The translations under genes were made by a program, and so were the position numbers. The notes beneath the pieces were generated by a model. It saw nothing but the letters and a program-made list of their open reading frames with translations, did not search any database and was not told where the DNA came from. From Acidobacteriota bacterium (GTDB lineage Bacteria > Acidobacteriota > Blastocatellia > Pyrinomonadales > Pyrinomonadaceae), in assembly GCA_003222935.1 (NCBI GenBank), contig QHXL01000232.1:12898-20176 (forward strand): a stretch of 7,279 nt of DNA. Reading direction: 5' to 3'. Below, piece by piece: positions 1-5,875 of the stretch. The stretch's first letter is position 1. Every line of letters starts with the position of its first letter.

Positions 1-1625
1 CACTGCTAAAAGAAGTGTCGGATCTGGAGCGTGTAATTGGTCGCGTCAGCCTTGGTTCGGCGACACCGAGGGATCTGCTGGCTATGCTCCGGTCGCTAAA
101 TCAAGTTCCCGAAATTCGCGAAACGCTTTCCGGAATGCAGTCGTCGCTTTTGCAGGTGCTCGCCGAAAACACGGATGAACTGCCGGACATCCGTCTCCTT
201 GTTGGACGTGCGATCAGCGATGACCCGCCGGCAAAACTTAGTGATGGAAACACCATTCGCGAGGGCTACTCAGCGGAGTTGGACGAGCTACGATCGGTCA
301 GTAAAAACGCAAAACAGATCATCGCAGCAATGGAAGCCAGTGAACGAACCAAGTCTGGAATTTCCAATCTGCGAATTCGATTCAACGGGGTCTTTGGTTA
401 CTTCATCGAGGTGTCGAAAGCCAATTCCGCTCGAGTGCCGCCAGACTACGAACGGCGTCAGACACTTGCGAACGCGGAACGTTACACCACACCCGAGCTT
501 CGCGATCTGGAAAAGAAGGTCCTTGGAGCTGAAGAGCGGATCATTCAGCTTGAGACCGAGTTGTTTTCCGATGTGTGCCGGCAAATCGCAGCTGAAACAA
601 AACGCATCCAGATAACTGCAAGGGCTCTGGCTGCGCTGGATGCACTCGCATCCGCAGCGGAGACTTCCGCACGACAGCGTTATGTAAAACCGTTGATGCA
701 CGACGGTGATGAGTTGGAGATTGTCCAGGGTCGTCACCCTGTAATTGAAGCCTTCACGTCCGGACCATTTGTTCCCAACAGTCTCTATTTGAACAACTCG
801 ACGGATCGACTGCTCATCATTACCGGGCCAAACATGGGCGGCAAAAGCACGGTGCTGCGACAAGCCGCAATCATTTGCATCCTCGCGCAGATGGGCAGTT
901 TCGTGCCGGCAGAAAAGGCACGATTGCCTTTGCTGGATCGAATCTGGACGCGTGTCGGTGCATCGGATGATCTAACCCGGGGTCGCTCGACCTTTATGGT
1001 CGAGATGACAGAGACCGCAGCCATTCTTCACAGTGCGACTCCGCGATCACTTGTTCTGCTCGACGAAATCGGACGTGGAACAGCGACGTTCGACGGGCTA
1101 TCAATCGCCTGGGCCGTGGCTGAATATCTTCACTACTCGCCAGACCATGCAGCAAAAACACTCTTCGCAACACACTATCATGAACTGACAGAACTCGCCG
1201 AACGTCTTCCCGGCGCGCAGAACTATCAGATCACCGCAACCGAACGTGAAGGTGAAGTTGTTTTTCTTCATCGACTCGAGCGAGGTCGAGCTTCAAAGTC
1301 GTATGGCATTGAGGTAGCGCGGCTCGCCGGCTTGCCTCCGGTAGTTTTGGCAAATGCGCGACAAGTGTTGGAGCGGTTAGAGCGATATGAATTTGAGGTA
1401 TTTGCTGATGAGGAGTCAGAGTTGGAGACTGCAAAGGCAGCATCGGCAAATAGTGCTCTTGAAAAGGCAGCCAGTCGAGCAGGAAGACGGAAAGCCGCAG
1501 CCCAGGCGTCTCTGTTTGATTTTGCTAATCAGAAAGTAGTGGATGAGATCAGGGCTGCATCTGACTCACTAAGTGATGCGGAGGCTAAAGAATTGATTCT
1601 TAAACTCCGCCGCCAATTAATTTGA
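1..1625 (+). CDS. mutS: DNA mismatch repair protein MutS, C-terminal part (5' end off window)
   Basis: MutS recognises mispairs and, as an ATP-dependent clamp, recruits MutL in methyl-independent or methyl-directed mismatch repair in the cytoplasm. The frame is open to the left edge (first whole codon at 3), so the GTG at 15 is an internal Val. The visible ~540 residues begin in the core/lever domain III (DLERVIGRVSLGSATPRDL), continue through the clamp region (FGYFIEVSKAN, YTTPELRDLE), and reach the ATPase: Walker A GPNMGGKST at 825-851, STFMVEM at about 987-1007, Walker B LVLLDE at 1050-1067, then IGRGTATFDG and FATHYHEL. The C-terminal helix-turn-helix dimer region is KSYGIEVARLAGLP. A short alanine/charged linker and a terminal LILKLRRQL helix follow. 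The family is usually about 850-900 aa, so roughly 330 N-terminal residues, including the mismatch-contacting F-x-E motif, lie outside. All visible ATPase residues are intact. The stop TGA (1623-1625) is followed at once by the RAYT unit. Confidence 0.98.
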   Translation, partial: LLKEVSDLERVIGRVSLGSATPRDLLAMLRSLNQVPEIRETLSGMQSSLLQVLAENTDELPDIRLLVGRAISDDPPAKLSDGNTIREGYSAELDELRSVSKNAKQIIAAMEASERTKSGISNLRIRFNGVFGYFIEVSKANSARVPPDYERRQTLANAERYTTPELRDLEKKVLGAEERIIQLETELFSDVCRQIAAETKRIQITARALAALDALASAAETSARQRYVKPLMHDGDELEIVQGRHPVIEAFTSGPFVPNSLYLNNSTDRLLIITGPNMGGKSTVLRQAAIICILAQMGSFVPAEKARLPLLDRIWTRVGASDDLTRGRSTFMVEMTETAAILHSATPRSLVLLDEIGRGTATFDGLSIAWAVAEYLHYSPDHAAKTLFATHYHELTELAERLPGAQNYQITATEREGEVVFLHRLERGRASKSYGIEVARLAGLPPVVLANARQVLERLERYEFEVFADEESELETAKAASANSALEKAASRAGRRKAAAQASLFDFANQKVVDEIRAASDSLSDAEAKELILKLRRQLI

Positions 1626-1652
1626 TGCTTGGACCCAAGTTAAAGATCAAAC

Positions 1653-1762
1653 AGTACAAGTAAGGAAGGGCGGTTTACCCCCGCTGGTTCGAAATAGAGG
1701 TGACTATTGAGGGTTGTTGTATTTGAACCAGCGGGGGTAAACCGCCCTTCCTTACTTGCACT
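1653..1762. repeat. Left REPIN-like long palindrome flanking the RAYT gene
   Basis: Two 34-nt arms are perfectly complementary: 1657-1690 (begins CAAGTAAGGAAGGGCGG) and 1725-1758 (ends CGCCCTTCCTTACTTG). Three more pairs lie beyond one mismatch, at 1653-1655 and 1760-1762. The centre is 1691-1724. Each arm contains a small imperfect hairpin, GCGG-TTTACCC-CCGC, the kind of structure a RAYT would recognise as a REP. The centre read on the minus strand resembles the centre of the copy at 2529-2649, so the two copies lie in opposite orientation. Weaker similarity continues outward to about 1636 (CAAGT). The element starts just after mutS and could also block transcription leaving that gene, although there is no clean U-run to call it a terminator. 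Confidence 0.93.
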
Positions 1763-1783
1763 TGTCTTTGTTGCTCTTTTAAT

Positions 1784-2506
1784 TTGGTAGTTCTATATCA
1801 CTCGCACTCTTTCTCACGGAGGCGCCTCACGTGGCCAAGAAATGGTCCAATCAGAATCTGCCCTCACATCGCCAAGAAATGGTCCAATCAGAATCTGCCG
1901 GGCGCTCTTCAGTATGTAACCGGAAACGTCGTTAATCGAATTCCCATTTTTAAACAGGAAAACTGCTGCGAAGGGTTCCTTCAAGTTTTGGCAGAGCTCT
2001 TGAAGACATGGCCGAGCAAACTGGTTTGCTATGTTGTTATGCCCGACCACTTTCATTTGATAGTTAATCCTCGCGATGGCGAGATCCAGGGATTCGCCGG
2101 AGCGCTAAAAAGTCTGACTGCTAAGAAGATCGTCGAAATCGGTGGAGGTCAGATGTTTCGGCTGAAAGTCCCAGACAAGGATGGTTCGATTCATCAGGTG
2201 TGGCAGGAAAGCTTTAAGGCTGTCCCTCTTTGGAGCCTCTGGATGATCAATCAGAAGATCAACTACATCCATGCAAATCCAGTGAAAGCTCTTCTTGTAA
2301 AATCAGCGAAAGACTATAAATGGTCCAGCTTCCGGGCTTTCTACAATGATTCAACTGAACCACTGCCAGTCGATCATGATTGGTGGTGGCCTGATGATGC
2401 TGAAAAACTTTCCAAAGCAACTAAAGAACTTGGTTGGCGAACCTATCACCAAAGAGATGGGAAGAAAACAACTCAAGATACTTCTAAACAACTCAAAAAC
2501 AAATAG
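1784..2506 (+). CDS. REP-associated tyrosine transposase (RAYT, TnpA-REP, Y1/HUH); start displaced by a 37-bp duplication, possibly inactive
   Basis: This is a Y1-type single-strand DNA transposase of the IS200/IS605-related RAYT group, which nicks and joins REP/REPIN palindromes. In the 240-aa reading from TTG 1784 the core is complete: LPGALQYVTGNVVNR (about 38-52), the HUH motif MPDHFHLIV (H89 and H91), VWQESFKAVPLW (139-150), and NYIHANPVKALLV with catalytic Tyr161 (codon 2264-2266). YKWSSFRAFY follows, then a Lys/Gln-rich tail. The first ~29 residues are not family-like. They are a frame-shifted reading of the first copy of a 37-bp duplication, and TTG 1784 has no Shine-Dalgarno. The likely ancestral start is GTG 1831 behind GGAGG, giving M-AKKWSNQN, but that frame now stops at 1935. 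The gene is therefore either start-disrupted or translated inefficiently from another codon. It lies between two inverted palindromes that are its presumed substrates. Family assignment is sure; functionality is not. Confidence 0.88.
   Translation: MVVLYHSHSFSRRRLTWPRNGPIRICPHIAKKWSNQNLPGALQYVTGNVVNRIPIFKQENCCEGFLQVLAELLKTWPSKLVCYVVMPDHFHLIVNPRDGEIQGFAGALKSLTAKKIVEIGGGQMFRLKVPDKDGSIHQVWQESFKAVPLWSLWMINQKINYIHANPVKALLVKSAKDYKWSSFRAFYNDSTEPLPVDHDWWWPDDAEKLSKATKELGWRTYHQRDGKKTTQDTSKQLKNK
1818..1822 (+). promoter_or_regulatory. Shine-Dalgarno GGAGG of the ancestral RAYT start
   Basis: GGAGG stands 8 nt before GTG 1831, which opens a reading of V-AKKWSNQNLP, the expected RAYT N-terminus. It is the only convincing ribosome site near the gene and decides that 1831, not TTG 1784, was the original start. 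Because of the 37-bp duplication it now drives a 34-codon reading that ends at TAA 1933-1935. Confidence 0.7.
1825..1898 (+). repeat. 37-bp tandem duplication causing a frameshift at the RAYT N-terminus
   Basis: The two units are 1825-1861 and 1862-1898. They match at 35 of 37 positions, and both contain CCAAGAAATGGTCCAATCAG. The only differences are at the first and third base of one codon: GTG 1831-1833 in unit 1, ATC 1868-1870 in unit 2. Since 37 is not a multiple of 3, the start codon in unit 1 is out of frame with the transposase body that follows unit 2. Removing one unit would restore V-AKKWSNQNLPGALQYVTG in one frame. Confidence 0.95.
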
Positions 2507-2528
2507 CTCCTTGTGAGTAAAGTCCAGT

Positions 2529-2649
2529 AAAACAAGTGCAAGTAAGGAAGGGCGGTTTACCCCCGCTGGCTCAAAATCTACAACTCTCAATGGCACCCTC
2601 TATTTGAACCAGCGGGGGTAAACCGCCCTTCCTTACTTGCACTAGTTTT
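2529..2649. repeat. Right REPIN-like long palindrome flanking the RAYT gene
   Basis: The arms 2529-2575 and 2603-2649 are complementary over 47 positions with two mismatches (2534/2644 and 2570/2608), around a 27-nt centre at 2576-2602. The arm core is the same sequence as at 1657-1690. The centre (CTCAATGGCACCCTC) resembles the minus-strand reading of the left copy's centre (CTCAATAGTCACCTC), so this is an inverted copy. Similarity to the outer flank of the left copy continues to about 2660 (ACTTG). It lies about 110 nt upstream of the nagZ-like start and may also separate transcription of the transposase from the operon downstream. Confidence 0.93.
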
Positions 2650-2765
2650 GAGTTCACTTGTTAGGTAATCTTCTAATTTGAGTAAACCTTCCTATCTGAA
2701 CACTCACCACCGACTTTCATGCTAAACTCTCACGTCTTAACACAACCACTACTGTCTTGATATCA

Positions 2766-3911
2766 ATGCCAGCTGACACAATCTATTCACTTCCACTAGA
2801 ACAACAAGTCGGACAATTCTTCTTCATCGGTATCCCGGGAACTGAGCTAGACAATGACACTGTCGAGCTGATCCGCGAGGTACAGCCCGGAGGTGTAATC
2901 ATCTTCGGTCGCAACGTCGCCGGTCCGGAACAACTGCGATCATTACTTGATGGCATCCGCGAACTCGTGCCGACAGTCCCTCTCTTCGGCATCGACCAGG
3001 AGGGCGGGCTCGTCGATCGACTTCGCAAGATCTTTACACCGATGCCTTCAGCCCGAACAATTCGCCAACATGGCGACCTGGCCGCAGCTCGAGCACTGGG
3101 AAGAATTACCGGCGAAATTTTGCGAATGCTCGGCTTTAGCGTGAACTTCGCTCCCGTGATGTCGATCATGTCCGACGATCGCGATCTGCTCTCCAACGGC
3201 CTCTATTCGAGATCGTTTGGTCGATCGCCGGGTGAGGTTCTCGGTTACTCGACTGTTTACATGCGCGGCCTCCAAGGTACCGGTTGTCTTGGTTGTCTAA
3301 AACATTTCCCGGGTATCGGGGCGGGTGAAGTCGACTCTCACGAGGAGATGCCGATCGTTAAGCTTTCGCACGAGGATCTGATTGCACAGGATCTCGCGCC
3401 ATACATCGAACTATTTCAACGACGCGACGATCGAGTTCGCTGTGTAATGGTTAGCCACGGCGGATTTCCAAACATCAACATCAAAGACGAAACAACGAGC
3501 GGCATGCTTGTGCCTGCATCCTTGAACTACGCAATTGTTACTGAACTGCTTCGCGAGGAGCTTGGTTATCAGCACCTGGTCGTAACTGACGATTTGGAAA
3601 TGGGAGCAATTGCCCGTCACTGGGAAATTGGCGACGCAGTGGTGCGAGCGTTTCTAGCCGGTGAAGATATGCTTCTAATCTGCGCCAGCCCTGAAAAAAT
3701 TCGCTCCGGCTATCGTGCGCTACTAGCAGCAGCACAGGAAGGAAGAATTCCAAAGGAACGTCTCCGCGCATCGCTAAAACGAATTGGCGCAACCAAGTCG
3801 ATCGCTCCCGAGCCTTTGCCGCTCGACTTAGATCGGTTCCAAGTGTTGGCAGATGAGGTTAACAGACTGAATTCCACGCTCCACTATACGTACGGAGGCA
3901 CCATCAAGTGA
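2766..3911 (+). CDS. nagZ: Glycoside hydrolase family 3 beta-N-acetylhexosaminidase, NagZ-like
   Basis: NagZ-type GH3 enzymes remove N-acetylglucosamine from muropeptides (GlcNAc-anhydroMurNAc peptides) in peptidoglycan recycling. No signal peptide is visible, so a cytoplasmic site is likely. From ATG 2766 the protein is 381 aa. Numbered from TTG 2757 (add three residues), motifs in order are VGQFFFIGIPGT (18-29), GGVIIFGRNV (45-54), GIDQEGG with substrate-binding Asp80, KHFPGIG (182-188), DSH (193-195) carrying the catalytic His acid/base of this family, MVSHGGFP (231-238) and TDDLEMGAI with the probable nucleophile Asp278. The fold is a single-domain TIM barrel plus a short C-terminal extension. 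KHFPGIG has Ile where KHFPGHG is common. ATG 2766 gives the more family-like N-terminus (MPADTIYSLPLEQQVGQ), but neither it nor TTG 2757 has a clear Shine-Dalgarno. The stop overlaps the next gene by 4 nt (GTGA), indicating one operon. A broader-specificity GH3 glycosidase is the alternative. Confidence 0.9.
   Translation: MPADTIYSLPLEQQVGQFFFIGIPGTELDNDTVELIREVQPGGVIIFGRNVAGPEQLRSLLDGIRELVPTVPLFGIDQEGGLVDRLRKIFTPMPSARTIRQHGDLAAARALGRITGEILRMLGFSVNFAPVMSIMSDDRDLLSNGLYSRSFGRSPGEVLGYSTVYMRGLQGTGCLGCLKHFPGIGAGEVDSHEEMPIVKLSHEDLIAQDLAPYIELFQRRDDRVRCVMVSHGGFPNINIKDETTSGMLVPASLNYAIVTELLREELGYQHLVVTDDLEMGAIARHWEIGDAVVRAFLAGEDMLLICASPEKIRSGYRALLAAAQEGRIPKERLRASLKRIGATKSIAPEPLPLDLDRFQVLADEVNRLNSTLHYTYGGTIK
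3894..3898 (+). promoter_or_regulatory. Shine-Dalgarno GGAGG for the overlapping SBP start
   Basis: GGAGG sits inside the last codons of the nagZ-like gene, 9 nt before GTG 3908. It fixes the GTG as the start of the lipoprotein gene and supports translational coupling through the 4-nt overlap GTGA (3908-3911). Confidence 0.75.
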
Positions 3912-5485
3912 GGATTGCCAGATTAGTAATTCTGCTCTTATTCGTCTCCTTTCTCGTTCTGGGCGGTTGTCGTCGGAAGAGCAACGCGTTTGTCATTGCG
4001 CTTGGTGACAACATTCGCACCATCGATCCAATTGGTTCGCCTTCAGTGGATGCAGCAAGCGAACGGGTCCGCACACTGATTTTCAATTCACTCGTCAAGA
4101 AAAATGAGAAGTTCGATTACGTTGGCGAACTTGCTTCCGACATCGTTCGCTCGCCTGATGGGATGACCTTTACCTTCACTCTGCGAGACGGGGTGAAGTT
4201 TCATGATGGACGTCCACTTACTTCGGCTGATGCCAAGTACACCCTGGACTTAGTTTTCACCAGTTCGTTTGCAAAGTCCGCGAGTTTCTTCGAGGGAAGC
4301 GGCGACACCAAGACCAGCTATATCAAGAGCGTTGAAGCTCCCGATCAGAAAACACTTGTGGTGACGCTCACCAAGCCCTGGGTCGGGTTGTTGTCGAACC
4401 TCGTACCGGTATCGATTATTCCGAAAGACAGTTACGAAAGTCAGAAAGAACATCCACTCGGAACTGGACCATTCAAGTTTATTCACTACGACAACGCGCA
4501 GCAGGTGGTTGATGTTGAGGCGTTTCCAGAATACTGGGACGGGCCGTCAAAGATTCAAACCGTCCGCGTACGAGTGATTTCGGACATGAACGCTTTGCAA
4601 GCTGAGTTGGGCGCGGGCCGGGTCGACATCGCACCAATGCCAACAAGCTTGTCACCTGATGCTGTAAAACTTCTCGAAAAGAATCCGTCACTCCAGGTCA
4701 AAGCATTCAATGGATCAAACGTTGTGCTCCTGACCATCAACACATCGGCGCCCCCTCTCGATAACGTCAAAGTGCGCCAGGCGATTGCCTACGCGATCGA
4801 TCGCGAGAACCTGGTTAAGAATTTGTTGCTGGGATACGGGAAGGTGGCGCATTCGATCATCCCGGAAGAGTCCTGGGCTTACACAGCGGGACAGACTTAC
4901 TCCTACGATCCGGCGATGGCTAAGAAGCTTCTCGATGAGGCTGGCTTTAAAGATCCTGACGGTGAAGGAACGAAGATGCGTTTCGACAAACCCGTCGTCT
5001 ACAAACTTTCAGGTAGCAGTATTTCGGGTCGTCAATATGCAGGCGTGATTCAGAACTATCTTAAAGAAGTCGGAATTCCTGTCGAGATTCAAACTCCTGA
5101 ACAGAACACACTTTTTGATGAGCTGCGACGGGGAAACTTTCAAATCGCTTACAGCCAATGGGTCGGCGGCAACCAGGATCCGATTTTTTACAAAGACTTG
5201 TTTGCTACGTCCGAGATCCCGAGCCAGACGCGTACCTCTCGCAATCGAAGTCGGTTCAGCAACAAAGAGCTCGACGCTTTACTCGACGAAGCCGTCAACA
5301 CTTTCGATCGTGGAAGAGGTCGGGAGCTTTACACGAAGATTCAGGAGATTGTGAGTCGCGAGACTCCAGTGTTTCCCATGTGGTATCAGTCAAACATCGT
5401 GATCGCGAAGAAGACTGTTGGAAATATCAATGTCAACGCAAGTGGCGACTGGGGCTTCGTAAAAGATCTGACAGTCGCGCCATAG
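3908..5485 (+). CDS. ABC-type peptide/nickel solute-binding lipoprotein (SBP family 5, DppA/OppA-like)
   Basis: This is an extracytoplasmic receptor that would hand oligopeptides or similar solutes to an ABC importer; no permease or ATPase gene is in the window. Of 525 aa, residues 1-20 are a lipoprotein signal (Arg2 and Arg5, a hydrophobic LLLFVSFLVL core, lipobox LGGC) with the lipidated Cys21 encoded at 3968-3970. Family-5 hallmarks follow: IRTIDPIGSP (36-45), LRDGVKFHDGRPLTSADA (92-109), GTGPFKF (185-191), VRQAIAYAIDRENLVKNLL (289-307), and the C-terminal lobe with FSNKELDALLDEA and PVFPMWYQ. Length is normal for the family and the gene is intact. The GTG start is fixed by GGAGG and the 4-nt overlap with the nagZ-like gene, so the two are co-translated. 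The pairing suggests uptake or recycling of cell-wall peptides, but the ligand cannot be read from sequence. The stop TAG lies 7 nt before the large intergenic palindrome. Confidence 0.93.
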   Translation: MRIARLVILLLFVSFLVLGGCRRKSNAFVIALGDNIRTIDPIGSPSVDAASERVRTLIFNSLVKKNEKFDYVGELASDIVRSPDGMTFTFTLRDGVKFHDGRPLTSADAKYTLDLVFTSSFAKSASFFEGSGDTKTSYIKSVEAPDQKTLVVTLTKPWVGLLSNLVPVSIIPKDSYESQKEHPLGTGPFKFIHYDNAQQVVDVEAFPEYWDGPSKIQTVRVRVISDMNALQAELGAGRVDIAPMPTSLSPDAVKLLEKNPSLQVKAFNGSNVVLLTINTSAPPLDNVKVRQAIAYAIDRENLVKNLLLGYGKVAHSIIPEESWAYTAGQTYSYDPAMAKKLLDEAGFKDPDGEGTKMRFDKPVVYKLSGSSISGRQYAGVIQNYLKEVGIPVEIQTPEQNTLFDELRRGNFQIAYSQWVGGNQDPIFYKDLFATSEIPSQTRTSRNRSRFSNKELDALLDEAVNTFDRGRGRELYTKIQEIVSRETPVFPMWYQSNIVIAKKTVGNINVNASGDWGFVKDLTVAP

Positions 5486-5506
5486 CTTCTAATGTCCGAT
5501 ATGCTT

Positions 5507-5601
5507 CAGCTTGTCGTGTTCCAACTAGCGAAAGATCGACAACCTCAATTTCGTTTTTAGACATTCGAGCTGATCCCGCCTTTATTCGAGTCCCGACAAG
5601 C
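5507..5601. repeat. 95-nt insert with inverted ends inside the left palindrome arm
   Basis: If this segment is removed, the left arm reads TGTCCGATATGCTT joined to TAGAGAG. That matches the complement of the right arm (5872-5892) exactly over 21 positions. The insert ends are inverted repeats: AGCTTGTCG at 5508-5516 and CGACAAGCT at 5594-5602, with the last T shared with the flank. The inside contains a short direct repeat ATTCGAG (5563-5569 and 5584-5590) and no convincing gene. It looks like a small non-autonomous element nested in the palindrome; its family is not recognised. Confidence 0.65.
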
Positions 5602-5762
5602 TAGAGAGCCTTTGAAAACTCTCATTCTCCCCGTGCTTCAGCTCGGGGCTTCGAAGGCCTTACCTAACCCAGTAACTGTTTCAACGGTTTACAAAAGGGC
5701 GAAGGGGAAATTTGATGCTTATCCTCTGGTCAGCGAGATAACGCCTTCTCTGAGAACTGTGT

Positions 5763-5782
5763 GGCTTTCATGAGGCAAAGCC
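5763..5782. repeat. Small hairpin in the palindrome centre
   Basis: GGCTTT (5763-5768) pairs with AAAGCC (5777-5782) around an 8-nt loop, in the otherwise unpaired middle of the large palindrome. No U-run follows on either strand, so it is not called a terminator. Confidence 0.4.
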
Positions 5783-5875
5783 GTTGACAAACCGTTGAAA
5801 CGGTTCTCCGGATTAACGAACGACTTTAACCCCGAGCTAAAGCACGGGGAGAATGAGAGTTTTGCAAGAGCCTCT

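Larger units (their letters stand above)
1636..2660. mobile_element. RAYT unit: transposase gene with inverted flanking REPIN-like palindromes
   Basis: The unit consists of the left palindrome, the RAYT gene and the right palindrome in opposite orientation, all between mutS and the nagZ-like gene. The outermost shared sequence is CAAGT at 1636-1640 against ACTTG at 2656-2660, linked to the palindromes by gapped similarity. These outer limits are therefore approximate. I see no clear target-site duplication, as expected for single-strand HUH transposition. The gene by eye looks more AT-rich than mutS and nagZ, consistent with an acquired unit. Confidence 0.75.

Noticed and set aside
15..17. 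GTG as the start of a short mutS-like gene
   Set aside because: The frame continues upstream to the window edge with family-like residues (LLKE before VSDLERV), so this is an internal Val of a longer MutS.
1653..2649. Classical insertion sequence with terminal inverted repeats and DDE transposase
   Set aside because: The encoded enzyme is an HUH/Tyr RAYT, the flanks are self-palindromic, and no target-site duplication is seen.
2720..2728. Possible extended -10 promoter (TGCTAAACT) before the nagZ-like operon
   Set aside because: The position suits a short leader, but there is no matching -35 box at proper distance and promoter rules of the host are unknown, so it is too weak to annotate.
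5433..5564. Minus-strand 43-codon frame starting MSKNEIEVVDLSLVG
   Set aside because: It has no clear Shine-Dalgarno, lies partly in the 95-nt insert and partly antisense to the end of the SBP gene, and resembles no family I recognise. A decayed gene start cannot be excluded.
5629..5648. CCCCG...CGGGG hairpin as a classical intrinsic terminator
   Set aside because: The stem is GC-rich, but no U-run follows on either strand and the same motif recurs in both palindrome arms, so it is better explained as part of the REP-like element.
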